From assembly GCA_964242305.1 (NCBI GenBank), contig CAXTBB010000015.1:1-64000 (forward strand): a stretch of DNA of 64,000 bases. Direction: 5' to 3'. Below are positions 42,365 to 50,160 of this stretch, in pieces. Origin of the DNA: DATLGB01 sp964242305 (GTDB taxonomy: Bacteria; Actinomycetota; Thermoleophilia; Solirubrobacterales; Solirubrobacteraceae). Within the stretch, counting starts at the first letter, position 1. Each line of letters starts with the position of its first letter. A model generated the notes under the pieces. It worked only from the letters and a program-made list of their open reading frames with translations, was not told the origin of the DNA and made no database searches. A program made the position numbers and the translations under genes.

Positions 42365-43755
42365 CGCGGTCCCTTGGTCAGGCGCCAGGTCAGGCTCGCG
42401 GTGGCGCGGGCGCGGCGGCCGCGGGCGTCGATCCCGGTCGCCTCCAGGCGGTAGCGACCGGGCACGAAGGTGCGGAAGCGGGGCGCGGCCACGGTGCGCA
42501 GGCCGCCGCGGCGCAGCGCCCGGTAGCGGCCCTGGGCGTAGACGTGGCCGCCCGGGCCGACCAGGCGCAGCGTGGCGTCGCACAGCGGCGAGCCGGTCAC
42601 GCGGATGCGCAGGGGGACGCGGGGGCGCCCGTTCTGGTTCCCCACCGGACCTCTGAGCGCCGGACCGCTGAGCCGCGCGACCGTCGCGTCGGACAGGTCG
42701 CAGACAGCGGGCAGCCCGCCGGCGGGGCCGCCAAGCGTCGGGTCGAAGCCCCCGGGGCCACCGTTGATGATGGTGGTCGTGCTGCCGTCGGCGACCCGGA
42801 CCGAGGCGTCCTCGTCGCCCGCGAACGAGTCGCTGCCGACCCGTACCCACAGCGGCTGGTTGCGCCTGGCGGCGACGACCATCTGCAGCGCGCCGGAGGT
42901 CCGGCGCACGACGCAGTCGAGGACGTCGTCGCCGGTCGGCTTGCGGCCGGCGAAGACGGTCAGCGACGACGCGTCGTTGCCGGAGACGCTGATCAGGCGC
43001 TTGCCGTCGCTGCCGGGGATGACCTTGCGCCACACCGTGCCCAGGGCCGGGCAGGGGGGTTCGGCGGGGTCCTCGCCGGTGACGGTCGCGCCGGCCAGGT
43101 CGATCTCGGAGGTCCCATCGCCGAGACGCGGCGCGGAGGTGGCCACGTCGCCGCGGGGGGACTTGGCGAGGGTGACGTCGGTGGCTTCGAGGGCGACGAT
43201 GGCGGGCTCGTCGACCGGCGCGCCGACGCGGCCGCGACGGCCGACCTGGACGAGCACCGGGTAGCCGGCCGGGACGAGCAGGGAGACCGCGGAGGACCGG
43301 TCGGCCGCGTCGGCGCCGGCGCCCGCGCCGACCCCGTCGCAGGCGTTGGGCTCGGCCAGCTGGGTGCCGAGCCGGAGCGACCGCGCTGCCGGCGGTGGCG
43401 GGGGGGGAGCGACCGGGGTCACGTAGGGCTGCACGAAGGCGGCCAGGTCGATCGGGTCGGCCGTCCGGCCGCTGACCTCCACCGTCATCAGCCGGGCCGA
43501 CGCCGACTCGGGCACCCGGTACCAGACCGTCCGCGCGAACGACTTTGCCCCCAGGCAGCGCGGAACGCCCGGGTCCGGGGTCGCCGTGGCCAGGTCCGCC
43601 AGCGCCTCCTGCTGGAGGGGGACCCCGTTCGGCGCCGAGTAGGGCGCGAAGACACCCGCTCCCGCGGGGGAGTCGTTGGGCGGCGCCGCCGCCGCGTCGC
43701 CCGCACCCGCCGGCACCGCGATGGCGACGGCCGCCAGGAGAGCACGACGGACCAT
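42361..43755 (-). CDS. large secreted beta-rich protein
   Basis: 464 residues. A signal peptide (VRRALLAAVAIAVPAGAGDAAA) is followed by two similar domains, each with a conserved Cys and a 'TVWYRV / TVWRKV' strand. The first includes SFARTVWYRVPESASARLM and the second LGTVWRKVIPGSDGKRLI. A polyproline stretch (VAPPPPPPAA) links parts, and a C-terminal domain has YRLEATGIDARGRRAR. The TVWY pattern resembles pre-peptidase C-terminal (PPC) or carbohydrate-binding domains. It is co-translated with phoD downstream. No enzyme motif was seen. Confidence 0.72.
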   Translation of the reverse strand: MVRRALLAAVAIAVPAGAGDAAAAPPNDSPAGAGVFAPYSAPNGVPLQQEALADLATATPDPGVPRCLGAKSFARTVWYRVPESASARLMTVEVSGRTADPIDLAAFVQPYVTPVAPPPPPPAARSLRLGTQLAEPNACDGVGAGAGADAADRSSAVSLLVPAGYPVLVQVGRRGRVGAPVDEPAIVALEATDVTLAKSPRGDVATSAPRLGDGTSEIDLAGATVTGEDPAEPPCPALGTVWRKVIPGSDGKRLISVSGNDASSLTVFAGRKPTGDDVLDCVVRRTSGALQMVVAARRNQPLWVRVGSDSFAGDEDASVRVADGSTTTIINGGPGGFDPTLGGPAGGLPAVCDLSDATVARLSGPALRGPVGNQNGRPRVPLRIRVTGSPLCDATLRLVGPGGHVYAQGRYRALRRGGLRTVAAPRFRTFVPGRYRLEATGIDARGRRARATASLTWRLTKGPR

Positions 43756-43803
43756 CTGCACATTCACAACCCACCAACAACCTACGAGTTCCGCCGGACC
43801 ACA

Positions 43804-43861
43804 TAAAGGGGTCAGGTCCCGGCATGCGACACGTGTCCGATGCCGGGACCTGACCCCTTTA
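43804..43861. repeat. 58-bp near-perfect palindrome between divergent genes
   Basis: 22-bp perfect arms, TAAAGGGGTCAGGTCCCGGC plus AT at 43804-43825 and the complement at 43840-43861, around a 14-base centre that itself contains GACACGTGTC. It lies 48 bases from one start and 11 bases from the other. It could work as a bidirectional hairpin or an operator. The sequence differs from the 12576/27621 family. Confidence 0.85.
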
Positions 43862-43872
43862 GGATCGCCGGG

Positions 43873-44613
43873 GTGGGTGAGATCCGGGTGGAGCGGGACG
43901 GTGGGGTGGCGGTGGTCACGCTGGCCGCGCCCGACCGGCGCAACGCGCTGACGGTGGCGATGGCCGAGGCGCTGACGGCGGCCTGCGTGGAGCTGGACGC
44001 CGACGCCTCCGTGGGCGCGGTGGTGATCGCGGCGGAGGGGAAGACGTTCTGCGCGGGCGCGGACCGGGCCACGCTGGCGGCGGCGGGCGCGGACCCGGCC
44101 GCGGCAGCCAACTTCGCCGGGCTGAGCGCGATCTACCGGGCCTTCACGCGGGTGGGCGAGCTGGAGGCGCCGACCGTCGCCGCGGTGGCCGGGCACGCCG
44201 TCGGCGCCGGGCTCAACCTGGCTCTGGCCACCGACCTGCGCGTCGTCGCCCGCGACGACGTCCTCACCTCGGGCTTCGTCCCCATCGGCCTGCATCCGGG
44301 CGGCGGCCACACCGCGCTGCTCGGCCGCACCGGCGCGCGCGAGGCGGCGGCGGCGCTGGCGCTCTTCGGCGAGCGCATCGACGGGACGCGGGCGGTCGAA
44401 CTCGGCCTGGCCTGGCGCGCCGTCGACACCGCCGACGTGCTCGACACGGCGATCGCGCTCGCCCGGGTCCCCGCCGCCGACCCCGAGTTGGCCCGCCGCA
44501 CCGCCCGCTCGCTGCGCCTGACCAACGGCCCGCCGGCCCTGTCCTGGCCGGCCGCGCTGGAGGCCGAGCGCGCCGCTCAGATGTGGTCCATGAGCCGCAG
44601 ACGGAACGGCTGA
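43873..44613 (+). CDS. enoyl-CoA hydratase/isomerase family protein
   Basis: 246 residues, crotonase fold. The motifs are VTLAAPDRRNALTVAM, ADASVGAVVIAAEGKTFCAG (20 residues, the first oxyanion-hole strand) and the catalytic region AAVAGHAVGAGLNLALATDL. Of the two Glu of classic hydratases, the first lies in the loop GHAVGAG (normally G.A.GgG.el) and is not conserved in type, so isomerase, hydrolase or other crotonase reactions are possible. The start is GTG 43873 (MGEIRVERDG), just after the 58-bp palindrome. A role in acyl-CoA catabolism is consistent with the acyl-CoA genes elsewhere. Confidence 0.83.
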   Translation: MGEIRVERDGGVAVVTLAAPDRRNALTVAMAEALTAACVELDADASVGAVVIAAEGKTFCAGADRATLAAAGADPAAAANFAGLSAIYRAFTRVGELEAPTVAAVAGHAVGAGLNLALATDLRVVARDDVLTSGFVPIGLHPGGGHTALLGRTGAREAAAALALFGERIDGTRAVELGLAWRAVDTADVLDTAIALARVPAADPELARRTARSLRLTNGPPALSWPAALEAERAAQMWSMSRRRNG

Positions 44614-44623
44614 GAGACCCGGC

Positions 44624-44806
44624 TTACCGGATCACGCCGCGCCGCCTCGGTGTCGACGGGACCGTCCCCCGGGTGCAGGGCGAACGTGGCGACCTCCCCG
44701 CCCTCAGGCACGGCCAGTCGACCGTGCCGGCCGTGTCGACCAGCGCCGCCGTGCGCAGGTCGCCGATCAGCCCGTGATCGGCGATCGTCCGCTGGTCAGG
44801 CGTCAT
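44624..44806 (-). pseudogene. GH15 glycosidase remnant (N-terminus only)
   Basis: The minus-strand ATG at 44806, inside the last codons of zwf, begins TIADHGLIGDLRTAALV and GTVDW, the signature N-terminus of GH15 glucoamylase-type enzymes. After about 32 codons the similarity ends, and no part of the catalytic barrel is found before the enoyl-CoA hydratase gene. The following frame reads LAVPEGGEVATFALHPGD, which might be from a later part of the same family, joined by a large deletion. The position after zwf is the sort of place such genes occupy in actinobacteria. Confidence 0.7.
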
Positions 44807-46157
44807 CGTCGGGCAGGCGCCAGCCGACCGGCGCGGCCAGCTCCGTGGCGGCGTCCGGCCCCCACGACCCCTTCGCGTAGGGGAGCGGAGCGGGCGGGTC
44901 CGCCACCACCGGGGTGACGACCTCCCACAGGCGCTCGATCTCGTCCGCGCGCGTGAACAGCAGCTGGTCGCCGAGCATGACGTCGTGGAGCAGGCGCTCG
45001 TAGGCCTCGAGGCCGTCCTCGTCGACCTCGCGCTCGACGTCGAGCGTGAGGTCGGCCCGGACCAGGTCCAGGGTCGGCCCGGGGCGCTTGACCCGCAGGC
45101 TCACGGCCAGGTGCGGGTCGTCGGTGAGCTCGAGGGCGATCTCGTCGGCGCGATGGTTTCCGCTGTCGCCGAACAGGTCGTGGTCCGATTCCCGCAGGAC
45201 GAGCGACACCACCCGGCGCCCTTCGGCCAGCGCCTTGCCGGTGCGCAGCAGGAACGGGACGCCCCGCCAGCGGTCGTTGTCGACGTGCGCGCGCACGGCG
45301 GCGAACGTGTTCTGCGTGGAGTCGGGGTCGACGTCCTCCTCGTCGCGGTAGCCCTCGAACTGGCCGAGGACGACCTGGCTGGGATCGAGCGGCAGCAGCG
45401 CCTCGAACGCGGCCAGCTTCGCGTCGCGCAGCCCGTCGGGGTCGAGGCGCTCGGGCCGCTCCATCGCGATCAGGCCGAGCAGCTGGCACAGGTGGGTGAC
45501 GACCATGTCGCGCAGCGCACCCGTCTCCTCGTAGAAGGCGCCGCGGCCCTCCAGCCCCAGGTCCTCGGGAATGTCGACGAGGACGGCGGCGACGTGCTCG
45601 GCGTTCCAGACCGGCTCGAACAGCCCGTTGGCGAAGCGCAGGGCGAGGATGTCCTGCGCGGCCTCCTTGCCGAGGAAGTGGTCGATGCGGAAGACCTGCT
45701 CCTCCTCGAAGTGCTCGTGGATGGCGGCGTTGAGCGCCTTGGCAGAGTCGACGTCGTGGCCGAACGGCTTCTCCATGACCAGCCGGGCGCGGTCGTCGAG
45801 GCCCTCGCGCCCGAGCATCCCGACCATGTCGAGCATCGCCGACGGCGGGACGGACAGGTAGAGCAGGACGCGGGCGTCGCCGCCGAGCGCCTCGCGAGCG
45901 TCGCGCACCGCGGCGGCGAGGTCGGCGCCGTCCTCGGCGGAGGACTTCACGAACGACATCCGGTCGGCGAAGGGGACGTCCCCGACCTCGTCGGCCCAGT
46001 CGCCGTCGGGCTCGTGGCGGCCGGAGCCGATGATGCGGAAGTCCTCGGGCATCAGGCCGGCGGCCTGCAGCTTGGCCAGGCCGGGGAGGAGCTTGCGCTT
46101 GGCCAGGTCGCCGCGAGCACCGAAGAGGACGAGGACGTGCGGGTCCGGGGCGTTCAT
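44796..46157 (-). CDS. zwf: glucose-6-phosphate 1-dehydrogenase
   Basis: 453 residues. The N-terminal NADP motif is LFGARGDLAKRKLLPGL (variant of G.sGDLa..kl.P). The catalytic block RIDHFLGKEAAQDILALRFAN includes the substrate Lys and His, and VMEKPFGHD, RWRGVPFLLRTGKAL and YERLLHDVMLGDQLLF follow. It oxidises glucose 6-phosphate to the lactone with NADP, the entry to the pentose-phosphate pathway. The start overlaps the F420-type oxidoreductase stop as ATGA. The ATG of the GH15 remnant is inside its last codons. Slightly shorter than many bacterial Zwf proteins (about 490). Confidence 0.94.
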   Translation of the reverse strand: MNAPDPHVLVLFGARGDLAKRKLLPGLAKLQAAGLMPEDFRIIGSGRHEPDGDWADEVGDVPFADRMSFVKSSAEDGADLAAAVRDAREALGGDARVLLYLSVPPSAMLDMVGMLGREGLDDRARLVMEKPFGHDVDSAKALNAAIHEHFEEEQVFRIDHFLGKEAAQDILALRFANGLFEPVWNAEHVAAVLVDIPEDLGLEGRGAFYEETGALRDMVVTHLCQLLGLIAMERPERLDPDGLRDAKLAAFEALLPLDPSQVVLGQFEGYRDEEDVDPDSTQNTFAAVRAHVDNDRWRGVPFLLRTGKALAEGRRVVSLVLRESDHDLFGDSGNHRADEIALELTDDPHLAVSLRVKRPGPTLDLVRADLTLDVEREVDEDGLEAYERLLHDVMLGDQLLFTRADEIERLWEVVTPVVADPPAPLPYAKGSWGPDAATELAAPVGWRLPDDDA

Positions 46158-47092
46158 GCGAGGACCGGGCCGAGCGTCTCGCCGACCAGTGCGACGGTCT
46201 CCAGGTCGTGCGCGTCGGGGAGCACGACGGTGAGGGCCTCGACGCCCGCGTCGACCTGGGCCTGGACCGACTCCGCGACCTGCTCGGGCCCGCCGGTGGT
46301 GAACCCCGCGTCCTCCAAGCCGAGCGCGGCGAGCTTGGCCGCCGCCTCCCGTTCGGTCGGCGCGATGCAGACGCGCGCCATCGTCGTCCGGGTGATCTCC
46401 TTGGGGTCGCGGCCGACGTCCTCGCAGTGCCGGTCGAGCACGCCCATCAGGTGCCTGAACCGCTCGAGGTCGCCGAACACGTTGCACGCGTCGGCGTGCC
46501 GGGCGACGAGCCGCAGCGTCTTCTTCTCCCCGCTGCCGCCGACCATGATCGGGATGTCGCCGCGCAGCGGCCGCGGGTTGTTGAGCACGTTGGTGATCGA
46601 GTGGTGGCGGCCCTCGTAGCTGGGCTCCTCCTCCGTGAACATCTTCCGGCAGATGCGCAGCGCGTCTTCGAGGTGCTCGAAGCGCTCGCGCAGCGGCGGG
46701 AAGGCGAAGCCGTAGGCGTCGTGCTCCTCCTCGAACCAGGCCGCGCCCAGCCCGAGGATCGCGCGCCCGCCCGAGATGACGTCGAGCGTCGTGGTGATCT
46801 TGGCCACATGAGCCGGGTTGCGGTAGGTGACGCCGCCGACCAGCAGGCCGAGGGTGATCGTCGACGTCCGGGCGGCGACGGCGGCGAGCGTCGTGTTGCC
46901 CTCGAGCATGTTGCGCTCGCGCGGCCCCACCGGCGGGATCTGGTGGAAGTGGTCCATCACGCTGAACGAGCTGAAGCCGGAGTCCTCCGCCGCGCGCGCG
47001 ATGGCGACGACCCGCTCGAACAGGTCCTCCGTAGGCGTGTCCGGATAGTTGAAGTTCGGGAGGTGAAGCCCCAGAGTGATGGGTGCGCGCAT
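46154..47092 (-). CDS. LLM-class F420-dependent oxidoreductase
   Basis: 312 residues, luciferase-like TIM barrel. The motifs are ITLGLHLPNFNYP, GFSSFSVMDHFHQIP, ITLGLLVGGVTYRNPAHVAK, GRAILGLGAAWFEEEH and IPIMVGGSGEKKTLRLVARH. The subgroup is the actinobacterial F420-type (TIGR03560-like). It would use F420 or F420H2 to oxidise or reduce an unknown substrate. Its stop overlaps the zwf start; F420H2 is often regenerated with glucose 6-phosphate, so pairing with zwf may be meaningful (inference). TAGCGT is 7 bases before the ATG, and this ATG interlocks with that of the divergent methyltransferase gene. Confidence 0.86.
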   Translation of the reverse strand: MRAPITLGLHLPNFNYPDTPTEDLFERVVAIARAAEDSGFSSFSVMDHFHQIPPVGPRERNMLEGNTTLAAVAARTSTITLGLLVGGVTYRNPAHVAKITTTLDVISGGRAILGLGAAWFEEEHDAYGFAFPPLRERFEHLEDALRICRKMFTEEEPSYEGRHHSITNVLNNPRPLRGDIPIMVGGSGEKKTLRLVARHADACNVFGDLERFRHLMGVLDRHCEDVGRDPKEITRTTMARVCIAPTEREAAAKLAALGLEDAGFTTGGPEQVAESVQAQVDAGVEALTVVLPDAHDLETVALVGETLGPVLA

Positions 47093-47903
47093 GGCCGAGA
47101 CGCTAACCACAGACGAGCTCGGGGACTTCAACGTCGGCACCTGGGCGCACGGCAACTACGTTCGCGACTACTCGGGGCGGACGATGTCGGCCGCCGAGAC
47201 GGTGATGCTGGCCAGCTACCGCGGCTCGCTGAACGGGCCGGCGCTCGAGCTCGGGCCGGGCACGGGCCGCCTCACCCGCGTGCTGGTCAGCCTGCTCGCC
47301 GATGTGACCGCAGCCGACGTGTCGCCATCGACGGTCGAGGCCACGCGGCGCAACGTGCCCGAGGCGCGGGCGGAGGTCGGCGACTTGCGCGACCTGAGCC
47401 GTTTCGCGGACCGGAGCTTCCGCGCCATCGTCGCTTCCAACAACGTGCTCGACATCCTCGGCGACGAGGCCCGCCGCCGCGCGCTGCGCGAGCTCGCGCG
47501 CCTGCTGGAGGACGATGTTCTCCTCCCACAACCACGCCAACGTCTCCTACCTGGACACGTCCCTCGGCGGTTACGCGCGCGACGCGCTGCGCTCCCGCGC
47601 GACTTCCTGAGCACGCTCTACCGGTCGCGGACGATCCTGCGCCGAGTGCGCAACCGCCGCACGGCCCGCCGCTTCGAGCGTGCCGACGCCGAGTACGCGC
47701 TGGTCAACGAGTCCGTGCACGACCACAGCCTGGTCCACTCCTTCATCTCGCGCGACGCGCAGGAGCGCCAGCTCGCCGAGGCGGGCCTTCGGCTGATGGA
47801 CTGCTTCGACATCGACGGCCGCCTGGTCGAGCCTGGCCAGAGCGCCGAGCGCTCGACCGAGTTGCACTACGCGGCGCGGCGGCGGACGTCGGCGGCGAAC
47901 TGA
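47091..47903 (+). CDS. class I SAM-dependent methyltransferase with a compensated frameshift
   Basis: 270 residues. Motif I is ALELGPGTGRLTRVL, then ADVSPSTVEATRRN, GDLRDLSRFADRSF and IVASNNVLDIL. From residue about 141 to 172 the frame reads Arg/Pro-rich (LLPQPRQRLLPGHVPRRLRA), while the next frame gives a normal methyltransferase continuation (FSSHNHANVSYLD, then LGGYARDALRSR). From DFLSTLYRSR on, the main frame is normal again. Two nearby indels that cancel each other, or sequencing errors, explain this. The end overlaps the convergent threonine aldolase gene by 37 bases. The substrate is unknown. Confidence 0.72.
   Translation: MAETLTTDELGDFNVGTWAHGNYVRDYSGRTMSAAETVMLASYRGSLNGPALELGPGTGRLTRVLVSLLADVTAADVSPSTVEATRRNVPEARAEVGDLRDLSRFADRSFRAIVASNNVLDILGDEARRRALRELARLLEDDVLLPQPRQRLLPGHVPRRLRARRAALPRDFLSTLYRSRTILRRVRNRRTARRFERADAEYALVNESVHDHSLVHSFISRDAQERQLAEAGLRLMDCFDIDGRLVEPGQSAERSTELHYAARRRTSAAN
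47100..47105 (-). promoter_or_regulatory. putative -10 hexamer TAGCGT for a leaderless transcript
   Basis: TAGCGT ends exactly 7 bases before the ATG of the LLM oxidoreductase gene on the minus strand. The same hexamer and spacing occur in front of the transhydrogenase gene (16895-16900). With no Shine-Dalgarno present, it suggests transcription starts at the ATG itself. Confidence 0.45.
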
Positions 47904-48871
47904 TCCACGTCGGCCTCCGTGGTGTCCCACGAGCACATCCAGCGCACCTCGCCCGTGTGCTCGTCCCAGACGTAGAAGCGCCAGTCCTGCTGTAGGGCGG
48001 ACGTGACGGCGGGGTCGAGGATCGCGAAGACCGCGTTGGCCTGCGGCGTCTGGGTGACGGTGACGCCGGGGGCGCCGGCCAGCGCGGCCGCGAGCCGGCG
48101 GGCCATGGCGTTGGCGTGAGCGGCGGCGCGCTCGGCGAGGCCGTCCTCCAGCAGCGCGGTGACCTGGGCGGCGACGAAGCGGTGCTTGGAGGCGAGCTGC
48201 ATGAGCTGCTTGCGCACCCACTTCGCGTGCGGCACGGGCGTCATCAGGACGGCGGCCTCGGCGGCCAGCGCGCCGATCTTGGTGAAGCCCAACGAGGCCG
48301 CGTCGGCGCCGTCGAGGGTGTCGACGCCGCCGTTGAAGAGACGGGCGCCGTCGACGTGCAGGAGGAGGTCGTGCGCGTGGGCGAAGTCGGCCAGCGCGCG
48401 GATCTCCTCGCGGGCGTAGACCGTCCCCAGCTCCGTCGACTGGGAGATGGAGACGACGCGGGCCTGGGTGACGTGCTCGTCGCCGACCCGGGCCAGCTTC
48501 GCGGCGCAACGCTCGGGGGTGAGCTTGCCGTCGGGGGTGGGGACGGTCAGCAGCTTCACCCGGCCGGCGATCTCCGGCGCGCTCGCCTCGTCGACGTTGA
48601 GGTGGGCGCTCTCCGCGCAGATGACGCCCTCCCACGAGCGGCACAGCGAGGCCAGGCAGACCACGTTGGCGCCCGTGCCGTTGAAGACGAGGCGGACGTC
48701 GGCGTCCGGGACGCCCAGGCGCTGCCGGATCAGCCCGTGCGCGCGCTCCGTCCACGCGTCGGCCCCGTAGGCGGGCGCGTGGTCGGCGTTGGCGGCGGCG
48801 ACGGCCGCGAGCACCTCCGGGTGGGCGCCGGCGTAGTTGTCGGAGGCGAAGCCGCGCGGATGCATCGCCAT
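47867..48871 (-). CDS. low-specificity L-threonine aldolase / beta-eliminating lyase family
   Basis: 334 residues, fold type I PLP enzyme. The motifs are FASDNYAGAHPEVLAAVA, RLVFNGTGANVVCLA, AESAHLNVDEASAPE, LHVDGARLFNG and the PLP-lysine region LGFTKIGALAAEA. It splits L-threonine or allo-threonine to glycine and acetaldehyde, or acts on a related beta-hydroxy amino acid. The start is the first of two near ATG codons (MAMHPRGFASDN). It converges on the methyltransferase gene and is divergent from a small lipoprotein gene. Confidence 0.86.
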   Translation of the reverse strand: MAMHPRGFASDNYAGAHPEVLAAVAAANADHAPAYGADAWTERAHGLIRQRLGVPDADVRLVFNGTGANVVCLASLCRSWEGVICAESAHLNVDEASAPEIAGRVKLLTVPTPDGKLTPERCAAKLARVGDEHVTQARVVSISQSTELGTVYAREEIRALADFAHAHDLLLHVDGARLFNGGVDTLDGADAASLGFTKIGALAAEAAVLMTPVPHAKWVRKQLMQLASKHRFVAAQVTALLEDGLAERAAAHANAMARRLAAALAGAPGVTVTQTPQANAVFAILDPAVTSALQQDWRFYVWDEHTGEVRWMCSWDTTEADVDQFAADVRRRAA

Positions 48872-48913
48872 CCACCGTAACGCCGGGACGGCCCCGTCCC
48901 TTCACCAGCCACG

Positions 48914-49360
48914 ATGTCCCGGTTCCTCCTCCCCATCACGGCCGTCGTCATCGTCGGCCTGCTCGTGGCCGGCGGCCTGGCCGGCTGCACGACCGACCGC
49001 CAGGGCGCCGTCGGCGACACGCTGCAGGCCAAGACCGTCTCGGCGCGGCTGATCGAGGTCGACGACCACGCGCTCTACGGCGTCGACGTCGGCGTCTGCA
49101 ACCGGCAGGACGCGGCGATCATCCCGTGGCACTTCGCGCTCGTCCTCACCGACGGCACGCGGCTGCACCCGCACTACCCGAACCTGGAGGGCAACGCGTT
49201 CAACGGCACCCGCAAGGGCTGCGCACGCGGGTGGATCCGCTACGACGTGCCGCGCGGAGCGACGCCGAAGGCGCTCGACTACCGCTACGACGGCACGGAC
49301 GGCTCCAGCCAGTACACCCACCCCAGCCAGGAGCACGACCACTTCGTGTGGAGCCTCTAG
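48914..49360 (+). CDS. small lipoprotein, DUF4352-like beta domain
   Basis: 148 residues. The N-terminal span ends in a lipobox LAGC with the acylated Cys at 25. A single beta-sandwich-like domain follows, with ARLIEVDDHALYGVDVGVCNRQDA, HFALVLTDGTRLHPHY and GWIRYDVPRGATPKALDYRY. This is the strand pattern of DUF4352 or telomeric-repeat-like extracellular domains that sense or bind at the cell surface. The function is unknown. It converges with the sensor-like gene, the stop codons overlapping by 4 bases. Confidence 0.72.
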   Translation: MSRFLLPITAVVIVGLLVAGGLAGCTTDRQGAVGDTLQAKTVSARLIEVDDHALYGVDVGVCNRQDAAIIPWHFALVLTDGTRLHPHYPNLEGNAFNGTRKGCARGWIRYDVPRGATPKALDYRYDGTDGSSQYTHPSQEHDHFVWSL

Positions 49361-50121
49361 TCGGGGCCGGTGGCCGCGGTCTCGCGGCGCAGGCTCCCCG
49401 GCCTGACGCCCTCGGAGGCGATCAGCTCGGCCATGATCGCCCGTGCGTGCGCCAGCGCCGCCTCGACCTCCGCGTCGCACTCGGCGCCCTCCCCCGCGGC
49501 GTAGCACTGGCGGGCGAGCACGAGCCGCTGGACGACGTCGTCGTTGATCTCCAATGCGCGGCGGCGGCGCTCCTCGTCGATGCGCGCGAGGTTGGCGCGC
49601 AGCGAGCCGTCCAGCGCGCGGACGAGCAGCGCGATGACCACCAGGGCGGCCATCGTGTGCAGCCAGTGCGCCGCGTCCGCGCCGCCGGGCGCGCCGTGGC
49701 CCTCGTCGCTGAGGAGGACGAGGACGCCCGCGTAGGCGACCCCCACGAAGGCGATGTGCGCCGCCGCGTGACGCGGTGAGAAGAACAGCACCGCGTACGG
49801 CGTCACCCACAGGTAGTAGAACGCGTAGGGCGTCGTCGCCTCGTGGTTGAAGTAGGCGACCAGCGTGACCAGGCAGTTCGCGAAGGCCACGATGCCGCTG
49901 ACCGCGGCGGGCGGCAGGCGCCGGTAGAAGGTGAACACGACCGGTGCCATCGCGTAGGCGAGCGCGATCAGGACCCACGTGCCGGTGACGTCCGTCGCGG
50001 GCGAGTGCGGCAGCAGCAGGCACACAACGGCCCCGGTCGAGCCGCCGATGTAGAGCAGCCCGAGGGCGCGCACCATGGTCGCCGAGTCCGGCCGGATGCG
50101 CAGCGCGCCGTCGTCGGTCAC
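49357..50121 (-). CDS. membrane sensor-like protein with degenerate histidine-kinase helix
   Basis: 254 residues. Five or six membrane spans (about 17-170), resembling the membrane part of actinobacterial sensor kinases, are followed by a charged coiled-coil. EINDDVVQRLVLARQC lies where HisKA_3 kinases have EiHDDvvQrL, but the phosphoacceptor His is Asn. There is no HATPase domain, and the protein ends soon after. So it cannot autophosphorylate. It may bind or modulate another kinase, or be the truncated remains of one. GNAT gene divergent; lipoprotein gene convergent. Confidence 0.7.
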   Translation of the reverse strand: MTDDGALRIRPDSATMVRALGLLYIGGSTGAVVCLLLPHSPATDVTGTWVLIALAYAMAPVVFTFYRRLPPAAVSGIVAFANCLVTLVAYFNHEATTPYAFYYLWVTPYAVLFFSPRHAAAHIAFVGVAYAGVLVLLSDEGHGAPGGADAAHWLHTMAALVVIALLVRALDGSLRANLARIDEERRRRALEINDDVVQRLVLARQCYAAGEGAECDAEVEAALAHARAIMAELIASEGVRPGSLRRETAATGPD

Positions 50122-50160
50122 ACCGGCGTTCTATCGCAGGCGCCTGACACCATGTGGTGC

